Positions 25,902 to 35,083 are shown, counted from the first letter of the stretch. The stretch: 64,000 bases of DNA from JBFLYN01 sp040756655 (GCA_040756655.1 JBFLYN010000013.1:1-64000), one strand, 5' to 3'. Numbers and translations: made by a program. The notes: generated from the sequence alone by a model not told the origin.

Positions 25902-26746
25902 AGTACTCCTATTACCCCGGGTGCTCTCTGGGCGCTACCGCCCGGGAGTACGACCTGTCCACCCACGCCGTTTGCTCTCACCTGGGCGTGGAGCTGGCAG
26001 AGCTGGAAGACTGGAGCTGCTGCGGGGCATCGTCCGCCCACAGCACCAACCACGTGCTGGCCGGAGCGTTGCCCGCCCGCAACATCGCCCTGGCTCAAGA
26101 GGCCGGTCATGACCTGGTGGTCCCGTGCGCGGCCTGCTACAACCGGCTCAAGCGCACCGATAGCCTGCTGGCCGAGGACCCGAGGCAGCGCCGGGAACTG
26201 GAGGAGCTTTGCCAGTTTACCTACACCGGCACCGTGGCCGTGCGGTCGCTCTTGGAGCTCATGGACGCCGTCGGGCTGTCCCGCATCCAAGAGGCCGTGG
26301 TGAGGCCCTTGAGCGGGCTCAAGCTCGCCCCCTACTACGGGTGTCTTCTGGTGCGCCCGGCCAGTGTGCGACGGGGAGACAACCCGGATCATCCCCGCGC
26401 GCTGGACCAGATCATGGAGGCCGCCGGGGCCACGGTCTGCCACTGGTCGTACAAGACCGACTGCTGTGGGGGTGCCCTGTCCATTGCCCGGGCGGGGATC
26501 GTGAAAGAGCTGGTGGACAAGATCCTGGACATGGCGGTGGACGCCGGTGCCAGTGCCCTGGTGACCGCCTGCCCCTTGTGCGTTGCCAACCTTGAGATGA
26601 GACGCAGCAGGCGGCACACCTTGCCAGTGCTGTATTTTACCGAGCTCCTAGCCGTGGCCATGGGCCTGGAGGGCACGCGCGCCTGGTTCAGGAAGCATCT
26701 GGTCGATCCTTACCCGCTGCTCAGGTCCCTGGGATTGGTGGGCTGA
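25898..26746 (+). CDS. HdrB-like subunit with two CCG domains (second copy)
   Basis: A 282-residue HdrB with both CCG motifs complete: WSCCGASS and CAACYN in the first, YYGCLLVRP, DCCGGALS and CPLCVAN in the second. GTG 25898 is coupled to the preceding hdrC. Two complete HdrCB pairs in one operon suggest either two disulfide-like sites or a dimeric scaffold with two branches of electron flow. The substrate is unknown; methanogen CoM-S-S-CoB is not expected in this organism. Confidence 0.94.
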   Translation: MKYSYYPGCSLGATAREYDLSTHAVCSHLGVELAELEDWSCCGASSAHSTNHVLAGALPARNIALAQEAGHDLVVPCAACYNRLKRTDSLLAEDPRQRRELEELCQFTYTGTVAVRSLLELMDAVGLSRIQEAVVRPLSGLKLAPYYGCLLVRPASVRRGDNPDHPRALDQIMEAAGATVCHWSYKTDCCGGALSIARAGIVKELVDKILDMAVDAGASALVTACPLCVANLEMRRSRRHTLPVLYFTELLAVAMGLEGTRAWFRKHLVDPYPLLRSLGLVG

Positions 26747-26774
26747 ACGCGGGTCACTGGGAGGTTTTTGTTCG

Positions 26775-29700
26775 ATGGCGGTTTTCCAGGAACAAGTAAA
26801 GCCAACCGGGGCCGTGATGGTGGTGGGTGGTGGCATCAGCGGGATGCAGTCCGCGCTGGACCTGGCCGAGGCCGGGTTCCGCGTGTACTTGGTGGACCGG
26901 GCCCCGGCCATCGGCGGCACCATGGCACGCCTGGACAAGACGTTTCCCACCAACGACTGTGCCATGTGCATCATGTCCCCCAAGCTGGTGGACTGCGGTC
27001 GTCACCTGGATATCGAGATCATCACCGGGGCCACCGTCAAGGAAGTGGCGGGGGAGCCAGGCGCTTTAAAGGTAAGACTGGAGCAGAGGCCCCGTTACGT
27101 AGAGCTGGAAAAGTGCACCGCCTGCGGAGACTGCACCCGGGTCTGCCCGGTGGACGTCCCCAACGAGTTCGATGCCGGGCTGGGGAGCCGCAAGGCCATC
27201 TACAAGCTGTACTCCCAGGCCACACCCAATGCCTTTGCCATAGAGAAAAACGGTGTGTCCCCGTGCCGGGCCGCCTGCCCGGCCGGCGTCAACGCTCACG
27301 GCTACGTGGCGTTGGCCCGGGCGGGCAAGTGGAACGAAGCGTGGGAACTCATCCGCCGGGCCCTACCCTTCCCGTCTGTATGCGGCCGGGTCTGCAACCA
27401 CCCGTGTGAGGAGGAATGCTACCGGGCCCAAATCGATGCCCCTGTGGCCATCCGCACCCTCAAGCGGTACATCACCCACCGGGCCATGGACGGAGCGGCC
27501 CGGGAGCCCCGCCAGCCCTCCGGGCGACCCGTGGCCATTGTGGGCGCCGGCCCGGCCGGGCTCACCTGTGCCGCCCAGCTGGCCCGGCGGGGCTACGCCC
27601 CCACTGTGTTCGAGGCCCTGCCCGTGCCCGGCGGCATGATGAGGGTGGGCATTCCCGAGTACCGGCTGCCCAAGGACTTGGTGGCCCGGGAGGTAGCCCT
27701 GGTAGAGCAGGAGGGCGTCAAGATCACCACCTCCCGGGCTCTGGGCCGGGATTTCAGCATTGATGACCTGTTCGTGCAGGGGTTTGCCGCCGTGTTCCTG
27801 GCGCTGGGGGCTCACCAGAGCCAGCAGCTGGGCATCCCGGGCGAGGACTTGCCGGGGGTCCTACCAGCCATCCCGTTTCTCCGCGAGGTGGCGCTGGGCA
27901 GTCGTCCCGTCCTGGGCGGCCGGGTGGCGGTCATCGGCGGCGGCAACACGGCCATGGACGCGGCCCGTACCGCCCGCCGCCTGGGTGCAGCCCATGTGAC
28001 CATCGTGTACCGGCGTACGGAAGGCGAGATAACCGCGCTGCCTGAAGAGATTGCCGAGGCGCGCGAGGAGGGCATCGAGTTCCTGATGCTCGCCAGCCCG
28101 CTGGCCTTTTCCGGCACCGGCCGGCTGGAGAGCATCTCTTGTATAAGGAACCGGCTGGGTGAGCCCGACGCTTCCGGGCGCCGCCGCCCCCTACCCGTGC
28201 CGGGATCCGAATTCACGTTGAAAGTGGACACTGCCATCGTGGCTGTGGGCCAGAGGACCGACCCGGAGGTACTGGCAAGACTGGGGCTGGAGCTGACCCG
28301 CTGGGGGACCATCGCCGCGGACCGCACCACCATGGCCACCTCCCGGCCCGGAGTGTTCGCCGGCGGGGACGTGGTGACCGGGCCCTCCATGCTGGTGGAT
28401 GCCGTAGGTGATGGCAACGCTGCTGCCCTGGCCATAGATGCGTACTTGCGGGGTGATGGCTCGGCCAGCCTGGCAGTGCGCCCAGCCCGGGAGCGGGTGG
28501 TCGAGTCCAGGGCCAACCCCGGGTTGACACCCAGGGCCCGCCGGGTTACGCCGCGGCTTTTGGACGTGGAGCGCCGGGTGAGCTCCTTCGAGGAGGTTGC
28601 GCTGAGCCTCACCGAGGAAGAGGCCATGGCCGAGGCCGCCCGGTGCCTCAACTGTGCCGTGTGCTGCGAGTGCCAGCAGTGCGTGGCGGTGTGCGGCCCC
28701 AAGGCCATCGACCACGGGGATGCAGTCCGGATCAGGGAGCTAGATGTGGGCGCCGTCATCCTCAGCCCCGGCTTTGACCTTTTTGATGCCCGGGCCCGCA
28801 CCGAGTACGGGTACGGCATCTACCCTAATGTCGTAAGCAGCATGGAGTTTGAGCGCATGCTGTCGGCTTCGGGTCCGTTCCAAGGACACGTGACCCGGCC
28901 CTCCGACGGCCAGGAGCCCCGCCGGGTCGCGTTCATCCAGTGCGTGGGTTCGCGGGATACCGAGTGCGGGCAGGAGTACTGTTCGGCAGTGTGCTGCATG
29001 TATGCCACCAAGGAGGCCATCATCGCCCAAGAGCACATCCCCGGGCTCGCGGCCACAGTGTTCTACATGGACGTAAGGGCCTTTGGCAAGGAGTTCGAGT
29101 ATTATTACAGCCGGGCCCAGGCAGACCACGGCATCAGGTACGAGAAGTGCGTGGTATCCACGGTCAAGGAACTCCAGGTCAACAAGAACCTCGTCCTGAG
29201 GTTTCGCCGGGCCGACGGCACCATGGGAGAAGAGGAATTCGACTTGGTGGTGCTGAGCCTGGGCCTGAGGCCGCCCGCTTCCGCCCGGGAGCTTGCCGCC
29301 GCTGCCGGAGTGCAACTGGACGAGTATGGGTTTTGCGTATCGCCCGCGCTCTCGCCGGGGGCCACCAGCCGACCGGGGGTATTCGTAGCCGGGGCCTTCC
29401 GGGAACCCAAGGACATACCGGAGACGGTTATCGATGCTTCCTGCGCGGCGGCCCGGGCGGCAGAACTCCTCTCCCCGGCCCGGGGGACGCTGACCCGCAA
29501 GAAGGAGTACCCACCTGAGAAAGACGTGACGGGCCGGCCGCCACGCGTGGGCGTATTCGTCTGTCATTGCGGCATCAACATCGGCAGCGTCATCGACGTG
29601 CCGTCGGTGGTGAACTTCGCTTCCCGGCTCCCCGGCGTGGTCTGGGCGGAGGAGTTCCTGTTTACGTGTTCCCAGGATAGCATAGAACGCATGGTCCAGC

Positions 29701-31199
29701 GCATCGAGGAGCACGCCCTTAACCGGGTGGTGGTGGCATCCTGCACCCCCCGCACCCACGAGGCGCTGTTTAGAGAATCCATACGGGCCGCGGGGCTGAA
29801 CCCTTACCTTTTTGAACTGGCCAACATTCGCGAGCAGTCATCTTGGGTGCACCGCTTCGACTCCCGGGCTGCCACCGCCAAAGCCCGCGACCTGGTGAGC
29901 ATGGCCGTGGCCAAGGCCAGGCTGTTGCAGCCCATCGCCGGCCAGGAGTTTACCATCGACCACTCGGCGCTGGTGGTGGGAGGCGGTGCCAGTGGCATGG
30001 CCGCGGCCTTGTCTTTGGCCGGGCAGGGTTTCCAGGTCCACCTGGTGGAAAAGGAAGCGGCCCTGGGCGGGAACCTCCGGCACCTGCAGCGCACCTTGGA
30101 AGGGGATGACGTGGGTGCGGTGCTGGATGACCTCATAGCTGCCATGCGGTCGCACCCGCTCATCTCGGTGCACCTGGAGTCCACGGTGGTGAGCACCTCG
30201 GGTTACCTGGGTAACTACGCCACGCGCATCCAGGGGCCCGACGGCGAACTCGAGGTCAAGCACGGGGTGGTACTCCTGGCCACCGGTGCCTCCGAGGGGC
30301 GCAGCCCGGAGTATGGCCTGGGTCGGCACCCGGCCGTGCTCACCCAGCTGGAGTTTGAAGAGCGGCTGGCCGCGGGCGAGCTACCCGGGACCGTGGCCAT
30401 GATCCAGTGCGCTGGTTCCCGTGAGCCCGGCCGTCCCTACTGCAGCCGCATTTGTTGCTCCGAGGCTGTAAAAAACGCCTTGTACCTGAAGGAACTTTCT
30501 CCCGGGTCCACGGTGGTGGTCTTTTACCGCGACGTCAGGACCTACGGTTTCAAGGAGAAGTATTACCGTAAGGCCCGGGAGCAGGGTGTGATCTTCGTGC
30601 AGTACGACGTGGAAGAAAAACCCACTGTGAGGTATTCCGGAGCGGGCATTGAGGTGGAAGCTCTGGACCCGGTCCTGGGCGAGAGAATCTTGGTCCGCCC
30701 GGACTACCTGGTGCTTTCCACCGGGGTGGTTCCCAACGATAACGCTCATCTTAGCCAGGTTTTCAAAGTGCCCCTTACCCAGGACGGGTTCTACAGCGAG
30801 GCCCACCTCAAGCTGCGACCGGTGGAGTTTGCCGCCGATGGCATCTATCTTTGCGGCCTGGCCCATGGACCCAAGCTCTTGGAAGAGTCGCTGGCCCAAG
30901 CCCGGGCGGCGGCAGTGCGTGCGGTAGGCCTTTTGGCCAAGCCCGTGGTGACCGGCAAGGGGTCGGTGGCCCGGGTCAATGCCCGGCGCTGCACGGCGTG
31001 CGGGTTGTGCGTGAATGCTTGCCCGTACGACGCCCGGGCCATTGACGCCAAGACCGGCGCGGCCGAGGTGCGGGCCATCCTATGCCAGGGGTGCGGTGCG
31101 TGCGTGGTGGCCTGCCCCAGCGGCGCATCGGAGCTGAAGGGATTTGAAAAGCGCCAGATCATGGCCATGATCGATGCGGCGCTAGCGGAGGAGGTCTAG
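26775..31199 (+). CDS. Giant HdrA-GltD-HdrA fusion flavoprotein
   Basis: A 1474-residue fusion. Residues 1-150: HdrA FAD fold (VMVVGGGISGMQSALDL) without the usual N-terminal domain, plus ferredoxin motif CTACGDCTRVCP. About 155-570: an inserted GltD/NfnB-like module with PCRAACPAGVNAHGY and CGRVCNHPCEEEC cluster ligands, FAD motif VAIVGAGPAGL (near 255) and NAD(P)H motif VAVIGGGNTAMDAA (near 384). About 575-910: the rest of the first HdrA, with CLNCAVCCECQQCVAVC. About 920-1474: a full second HdrA with CHCG start, FAD motif near 1063 and two terminal [4Fe-4S] motifs (CTACGLCVNACP, CQGCGACVVACP). Three flavin sites plus a nucleotide site make it a candidate hub joining NAD(P)H, ferredoxin and the Frd/Hdr branches. 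Confidence 0.93.
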   Translation: MAVFQEQVKPTGAVMVVGGGISGMQSALDLAEAGFRVYLVDRAPAIGGTMARLDKTFPTNDCAMCIMSPKLVDCGRHLDIEIITGATVKEVAGEPGALKVRLEQRPRYVELEKCTACGDCTRVCPVDVPNEFDAGLGSRKAIYKLYSQATPNAFAIEKNGVSPCRAACPAGVNAHGYVALARAGKWNEAWELIRRALPFPSVCGRVCNHPCEEECYRAQIDAPVAIRTLKRYITHRAMDGAAREPRQPSGRPVAIVGAGPAGLTCAAQLARRGYAPTVFEALPVPGGMMRVGIPEYRLPKDLVAREVALVEQEGVKITTSRALGRDFSIDDLFVQGFAAVFLALGAHQSQQLGIPGEDLPGVLPAIPFLREVALGSRPVLGGRVAVIGGGNTAMDAARTARRLGAAHVTIVYRRTEGEITALPEEIAEAREEGIEFLMLASPLAFSGTGRLESISCIRNRLGEPDASGRRRPLPVPGSEFTLKVDTAIVAVGQRTDPEVLARLGLELTRWGTIAADRTTMATSRPGVFAGGDVVTGPSMLVDAVGDGNAAALAIDAYLRGDGSASLAVRPARERVVESRANPGLTPRARRVTPRLLDVERRVSSFEEVALSLTEEEAMAEAARCLNCAVCCECQQCVAVCGPKAIDHGDAVRIRELDVGAVILSPGFDLFDARARTEYGYGIYPNVVSSMEFERMLSASGPFQGHVTRPSDGQEPRRVAFIQCVGSRDTECGQEYCSAVCCMYATKEAIIAQEHIPGLAATVFYMDVRAFGKEFEYYYSRAQADHGIRYEKCVVSTVKELQVNKNLVLRFRRADGTMGEEEFDLVVLSLGLRPPASARELAAAAGVQLDEYGFCVSPALSPGATSRPGVFVAGAFREPKDIPETVIDASCAAARAAELLSPARGTLTRKKEYPPEKDVTGRPPRVGVFVCHCGINIGSVIDVPSVVNFASRLPGVVWAEEFLFTCSQDSIERMVQRIEEHALNRVVVASCTPRTHEALFRESIRAAGLNPYLFELANIREQSSWVHRFDSRAATAKARDLVSMAVAKARLLQPIAGQEFTIDHSALVVGGGASGMAAALSLAGQGFQVHLVEKEAALGGNLRHLQRTLEGDDVGAVLDDLIAAMRSHPLISVHLESTVVSTSGYLGNYATRIQGPDGELEVKHGVVLLATGASEGRSPEYGLGRHPAVLTQLEFEERLAAGELPGTVAMIQCAGSREPGRPYCSRICCSEAVKNALYLKELSPGSTVVVFYRDVRTYGFKEKYYRKAREQGVIFVQYDVEEKPTVRYSGAGIEVEALDPVLGERILVRPDYLVLSTGVVPNDNAHLSQVFKVPLTQDGFYSEAHLKLRPVEFAADGIYLCGLAHGPKLLEESLAQARAAAVRAVGLLAKPVVTGKGSVARVNARRCTACGLCVNACPYDARAIDAKTGAAEVRAILCQGCGACVVACPSGASELKGFEKRQIMAMIDAALAEEV

Positions 31200-31201
31200 C
31201 C

Positions 31202-31630
31202 GTGACCCGGGACGAGTTTGAACCCAAGATCATCGCCATCCTGTGCAACTGGTGCTCCTACACTGGCGCCGACTTGGCGGGTACCTCCCGCATCCAGTAC
31301 CCACCCAACATCCGTATTATCCGGGTGATGTGCTCGGGGTCGGTGGACCCCTTGTACGTGCTCAAACCCATACTGGAGGGCGCCGACGGCGTCCTCATCG
31401 GTGGCTGCCATACTGGCGACTGCCACTACATCAACGGCAATTACAAGGCCCGGCGCCGGGTGGCCATCGCCCGGCGGGTCCTCGAGCAGTTCGGCGTGGA
31501 GCCAGAACGGATCTGGTTCCGCTTTATCAGCGCCAGTGAAGGGAAGCTTTTCGCCGATACCGTGCGCGACATGGTAGGCACCATCAAAGAGCTGGGGCCC
31601 AACCCTATGCGGGCCCAGTGGGAGATCTAA
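31202..31630 (+). CDS. MvhD/HdrA-associated iron-sulfur subunit
   Basis: A 142-residue MvhD-type (hydrogenase delta, FlpD-like) protein with a [2Fe-2S] centre. Conserved cysteines are in ILCNWCSY (Cys15, Cys18), RVMCSGSVDP and GGCHTGDCHY. MvhD delivers electrons to HdrA from hydrogenase, formate dehydrogenase or another donor. GTG 31202 starts two bases after the fusion gene ends. No hydrogenase genes follow; instead an FrhB-like protein and fumarate reductase subunits are next, so the electron donor or acceptor here differs from the classic Mvh system. Confidence 0.95.
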   Translation: MTRDEFEPKIIAILCNWCSYTGADLAGTSRIQYPPNIRIIRVMCSGSVDPLYVLKPILEGADGVLIGGCHTGDCHYINGNYKARRRVAIARRVLEQFGVEPERIWFRFISASEGKLFADTVRDMVGTIKELGPNPMRAQWEI

Positions 31631-31636
31631 GAGGGG

Positions 31637-32770
31637 GTGACTGGGCTGTACCGTCATTTCGTCCTGCCGGTCCCGGAAGGGATCCGGCGCGCGGTGTCCG
31701 GCTGGCTCGGCCGGCTCATGGAAGCCGGGCGGTTTGATGCCGTCCTGGCCCCGTGTGAAACTACTTCAGAAAACTCCGTGGTCACCGCCTTGATCCGCCA
31801 ACCCGCCCGGTTGGACCGGGTGGACCCGGTGGCCCCGGTGGCCCTGGTCAACGCCGCCCGGGTGCTCTCGGATGTCACCCGTACCCAGTCCGACACCCGG
31901 TTGGCCGTCTTGCTGCGCCCCTGCGAGTACCGGGCTGCAGTAGAGCTGGCCAAGCTCAAGCAGGTGAACCTGGGCCCGGTGGTGCCTATCGGCCTGGACT
32001 GCCTGGGCACCTTCAGCCCGGCCGACTACAAGGCGGCGGCCAACGCCGCGGGCGGTGGGGCGGCCCTGACGGGCACGTGGGTGGACCAGTTGCGTCAAGG
32101 ACAGCCCCCAGCCAGGGCGGAGTTCCAGGTGAGGCCCGCGTGCAGCGTGTGCCCGACCCCGGTAGCTGACCTCCCGCTCAGGTTGGGGCTCGTGGGGGCT
32201 CCGGCCGGGAGCCTCCTGGTGGAGGCCTCAGGAGAATGGGCAGCGGTCATGGAGGCCCTGGGGCTGGACGAGGTCTCGTCAGCCGGCGCCCGGGGTGCCC
32301 TCGTGTCCCGCCTGCAGGCCGAGCGCGCCGCGGCCAGTGACCGGGCGCTCGCCGGGTACTTGGGAAAGGTCCGGGACCTGCCCGCACTCATGGCGGAGCT
32401 TTCCAACTGCCTCAAGTGCCTCAACTGCCGGCGAGCCTGTCCCATGTGCTATTGCCGGGAGTGCGTATTTGAGACCCCGCTCTTTGACCACCAGTCGGGC
32501 CAGTACCTGAAATGGGCATCGCGCAAAGGTATCATAGAACTACCCACAGACACCCTGCTTTACCATCTCACCCGGTTAAACCACATGAGCTTTGCGTGCA
32601 TTGGTTGCGGCCAGTGCCAGGCCGCCTGCCCGGTGAACCTGCCCTTGGCGTACCTGTGGCGGGCACTGGGCGAAAAGGTCGCCGCGCTGTTTGACTACGT
32701 GCCCGGCCGTTCTTTGGAAGATCCCATCCCGCTGGTGACTTTCAAAGAGGACGAGCTGGAACCGAGATAA
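31637..32770 (+). CDS. FrhB/FdhB-like iron-sulfur flavoprotein subunit
   Basis: A 377-residue protein of the coenzyme F420 hydrogenase/dehydrogenase beta (FrhB/FdhB) type: an N-terminal domain with LAVLLRPCEYRAAVELAKLKQ and PIGLDCLGTF, then a C-terminal half with two [4Fe-4S] motifs, CLKCLNCRRACP and CIGCGQCQAACP, and an extra Cys-rich stretch (PMCYCREC) between them. Relatives bind FAD and transfer electrons between NAD(P)H or F420 and iron-sulfur chains. It fits as a connector between MvhD and a soluble electron carrier. GTG 31637 follows GAGGGGG. F420 use is not implied. Confidence 0.82.
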   Translation: MTGLYRHFVLPVPEGIRRAVSGWLGRLMEAGRFDAVLAPCETTSENSVVTALIRQPARLDRVDPVAPVALVNAARVLSDVTRTQSDTRLAVLLRPCEYRAAVELAKLKQVNLGPVVPIGLDCLGTFSPADYKAAANAAGGGAALTGTWVDQLRQGQPPARAEFQVRPACSVCPTPVADLPLRLGLVGAPAGSLLVEASGEWAAVMEALGLDEVSSAGARGALVSRLQAERAAASDRALAGYLGKVRDLPALMAELSNCLKCLNCRRACPMCYCRECVFETPLFDHQSGQYLKWASRKGIIELPTDTLLYHLTRLNHMSFACIGCGQCQAACPVNLPLAYLWRALGEKVAALFDYVPGRSLEDPIPLVTFKEDELEPR

Positions 32771-32783
32771 GGGGGAAGGGAAC

Positions 32784-33461
32784 GTGGCTCCTAAGCTGGC
32801 CACCATCTACATCATGGGCAAGCGGTACGAAGTGCCCGCCGCCCTCACCATCATGAAGGCTATGGAGTATGCGGGTTACCGCTTTGTTCGCGGGTGCGGG
32901 TGCCGCGGCGGCTTTTGCGGTGCCTGTGGCACGGTGTACCGTCTGCCCGGGGACTACCGCCTCAAGGTGGGGTTGGCCTGCCAGACCGTGGTGGAAGACG
33001 GGATGTACCTGACCCAGATCCCATTCTACCCGGCCAACAAGGCCAGTTACGACGTGGCTGCGATGCGTCCCAGTCTGAGCACGCTGATCCAGAACTACCC
33101 GGAGCTGTCCCGGTGCTTGGGATGCAACACCTGCACCAAAGTATGCCCCCAGAGCCTGGACGTCATGGAGATCATGGCTGCGGCCATGCGCGGCGACATC
33201 GAGCGCGCGGCCAACCTGTCTTTTGACTGTCTCATGTGCGGTCTTTGCGCCTCCCGCTGCCCGGCCGAGACGGTGCAGTACAACATCGCCATCTTGTGCC
33301 GGCGGCTGTACGGCCGGTACTTGGCCAAGCCCGCCGCTCACCTCAAGAGCCGGGTGGAGGAGATCGCTGCCGGCAAGTACGACGGGGAACTGGATGAGCT
33401 GGTGGCCATGGACAAAAAAGCGCTCCAACAGCTCTACAACTCCAGGGATATAGAACCTTAG
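32784..33461 (+). CDS. Fumarate reductase/succinate dehydrogenase iron-sulfur subunit
   Basis: A 225-residue SdhB/FrdB-like protein. A plant-type [2Fe-2S] domain holds Cys38, Cys40, Cys45, Cys48 and Cys66 in a GCGCRGGFCGACG context, with one extra cysteine relative to the usual four. The C-terminal domain holds two further motifs, CLGCNTCTKVCP (111-121) and CLMCGLCASRCP (149-159). GTG 32784 follows AAGGGAACG. It carries electrons to or from the FrdA flavoprotein encoded 14 bases later. No membrane anchor gene (SdhC or SdhD) is present, so this pair is predicted soluble and connected to the Hdr proteins upstream. Confidence 0.9.
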   Translation: MAPKLATIYIMGKRYEVPAALTIMKAMEYAGYRFVRGCGCRGGFCGACGTVYRLPGDYRLKVGLACQTVVEDGMYLTQIPFYPANKASYDVAAMRPSLSTLIQNYPELSRCLGCNTCTKVCPQSLDVMEIMAAAMRGDIERAANLSFDCLMCGLCASRCPAETVQYNIAILCRRLYGRYLAKPAAHLKSRVEEIAAGKYDGELDELVAMDKKALQQLYNSRDIEP

Positions 33462-33475
33462 GAGGGGAAAACGCC

Positions 33476-35083
33476 ATGTCCTACACAAGAGAGATGCTGG
33501 AGTCCATCAAGAAGGTGGAGAAGACCCGGGTGCGGCGCATGACTGAGACCCATCCCCGGCTGGACCCGGCGGAAAAGCAGTCGCTCCTGGAGGCGTTTCA
33601 CCCCGACTACCGCAGCGACACCATGCGGCCGGTGCGCGTGGGCCCATCGGCAGGTTCCCAGATGCCCCATGAACTCGTAGACCTCTTGGAGGCATCCAGC
33701 ACCATCGACCCGGACACCTTTTGCGCAGGTGAGTTTGCCCACGAGGTGGATGTGCTCGTCATAGGCGGAGGAGGGGCCGGGGCCTCTGCTGCCCTGACTG
33801 CCCAGGGACTGGGCGTCAGCGTGCTCTTGGTCACCAAGCTCCGGCTGGGAGATGCCAACACCATGATGGCACAGGGCGGAATTCAGGCCGCCGACAAATC
33901 CAACGATTCGCCGGCCCTCCATTACCTGGATGTCATGGGCGGCGGCGGGTTTGTGAACAAGCCGGAGCTGGTGCGGGCGCTGGTGTACGATGCCCCGGGC
34001 GTCATTGCCTGGCTGGAGGAACTGGGGTGCATGTTCTCCAAGCTCCATGACGGCACCATGGAAACCATCCACGGCGGTGGCACCTGCAGAAAGCGCATGC
34101 ACTTTGCCCGGGACTACACCGGGGCCGAGATCATGCGCACCCTGCGCGATGAGGTGAAAAACCGCGGCATCAACTTCATCGAGTATTCGCCGGCCGTGGA
34201 GATCCTCCTTGACCAGTCGGGCAAGTGCGCCGGGGCGGTCTTGAGGAACCTGGAGACCGGGGAGTACAGCGTGGTCCGGGCCAAGACCGTCATACTGGCC
34301 TGCGGTGGCTTCGGAAGACTGCACGTGGCGGGCTTTCCCACCACCAACCACTACGGTGCCACCGGCGACGGACTGGTCATGGCCTACCGGGCCGGTGCTG
34401 ATCTCATCTACCTGGACGCCACCCAGTTCCACCCCACGGGAGTGGCCTACCCCGAGCAGATCGTGGGGCAGCTGGTCACCGAGAAAGTGCGGGGACTGGG
34501 AGCCCAGCTGGTGGATGCCGAGGGCGAGCAGTTTGTGTACCCGCTGGAAACCCGGGACGCGGTGTCTGCAGCGGTCATGAGAGAGTGCCACGAGCGCGGC
34601 CGGGGCCTGGTTACTCCCACCGGGGTGCACGGGGTCTGGCTGGACTCTCCCATGATCGACCTTATCGCCGGGAAGGGGACCGTAAGGCGAGAACTGCCCG
34701 CCATGTTTCGCCAGTACGAGCGGTTCGGCATCGACATGTCGCTCCAGCCCATCCTGGTCTATCCCACCCTGCACTACCAGAACGGCGGGGTGAGCGTGAA
34801 CGAACAGTGCGAGACGGCAGTGCCCAACCTGTACGTGGCAGGAGAGAACTCCGGTGGCGTTCACGGCAGAAACCGCCTCATGGGCAACTCCCTTTTGGAC
34901 GTGGTGGTGTTCGGCCGCCGGGCGGGGCGGGCCGCTGCTGCCCGGGCCAAGGAGACGGCGCCCCCCAGGGGACTGCACCTCGACCACGTCCGTGCCTACC
35001 ACCAGGAGCTGCAAAAGCAGGACATCGCCGGACGTCGGTCCCCCATGATTCTGCCGGACTACGTGACTGCGGCCAGGGCCTGA
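33476..35083 (+). CDS. Soluble fumarate reductase/succinate dehydrogenase flavoprotein subunit
   Basis: A 535-residue FrdA/SdhA/NadB-family flavoprotein. The FAD fold begins near residue 92 (VDVLVIGGGGAGASAAL) after an unusual N-terminal extension of about 90 residues. Active-site blocks are visible: QFHPTGVAYPEQ, YPTLHYQNGGV and GVHGRNRLMGNSL. The His that binds FAD covalently in membrane Sdh/Frd is replaced by Asn118 in GDANTMMAQGG, so FAD is probably non-covalent, as in L-aspartate oxidase. Position beside FrdB, fumarase and malic enzyme favours fumarate/succinate as substrate; aspartate oxidase is the main alternative. Last gene of the operon, followed by a hairpin terminator. Confidence 0.9.
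   Translation: MSYTREMLESIKKVEKTRVRRMTETHPRLDPAEKQSLLEAFHPDYRSDTMRPVRVGPSAGSQMPHELVDLLEASSTIDPDTFCAGEFAHEVDVLVIGGGGAGASAALTAQGLGVSVLLVTKLRLGDANTMMAQGGIQAADKSNDSPALHYLDVMGGGGFVNKPELVRALVYDAPGVIAWLEELGCMFSKLHDGTMETIHGGGTCRKRMHFARDYTGAEIMRTLRDEVKNRGINFIEYSPAVEILLDQSGKCAGAVLRNLETGEYSVVRAKTVILACGGFGRLHVAGFPTTNHYGATGDGLVMAYRAGADLIYLDATQFHPTGVAYPEQIVGQLVTEKVRGLGAQLVDAEGEQFVYPLETRDAVSAAVMRECHERGRGLVTPTGVHGVWLDSPMIDLIAGKGTVRRELPAMFRQYERFGIDMSLQPILVYPTLHYQNGGVSVNEQCETAVPNLYVAGENSGGVHGRNRLMGNSLLDVVVFGRRAGRAAAARAKETAPPRGLHLDHVRAYHQELQKQDIAGRRSPMILPDYVTAARA

Noticed and set aside
31637..32770. FrhB-like protein as evidence for coenzyme F420 metabolism
   Set aside because: FrhB/FdhB-like proteins are common in bacteria without F420 and no F420 gene is in the window, so only a general electron-transfer role is given.
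33458..35014. Open frame of 518 codons on the minus strand opposite frdA
   Set aside because: It is fully antisense to FrdA, which has all the conserved blocks. The composition is that of a shadow frame.
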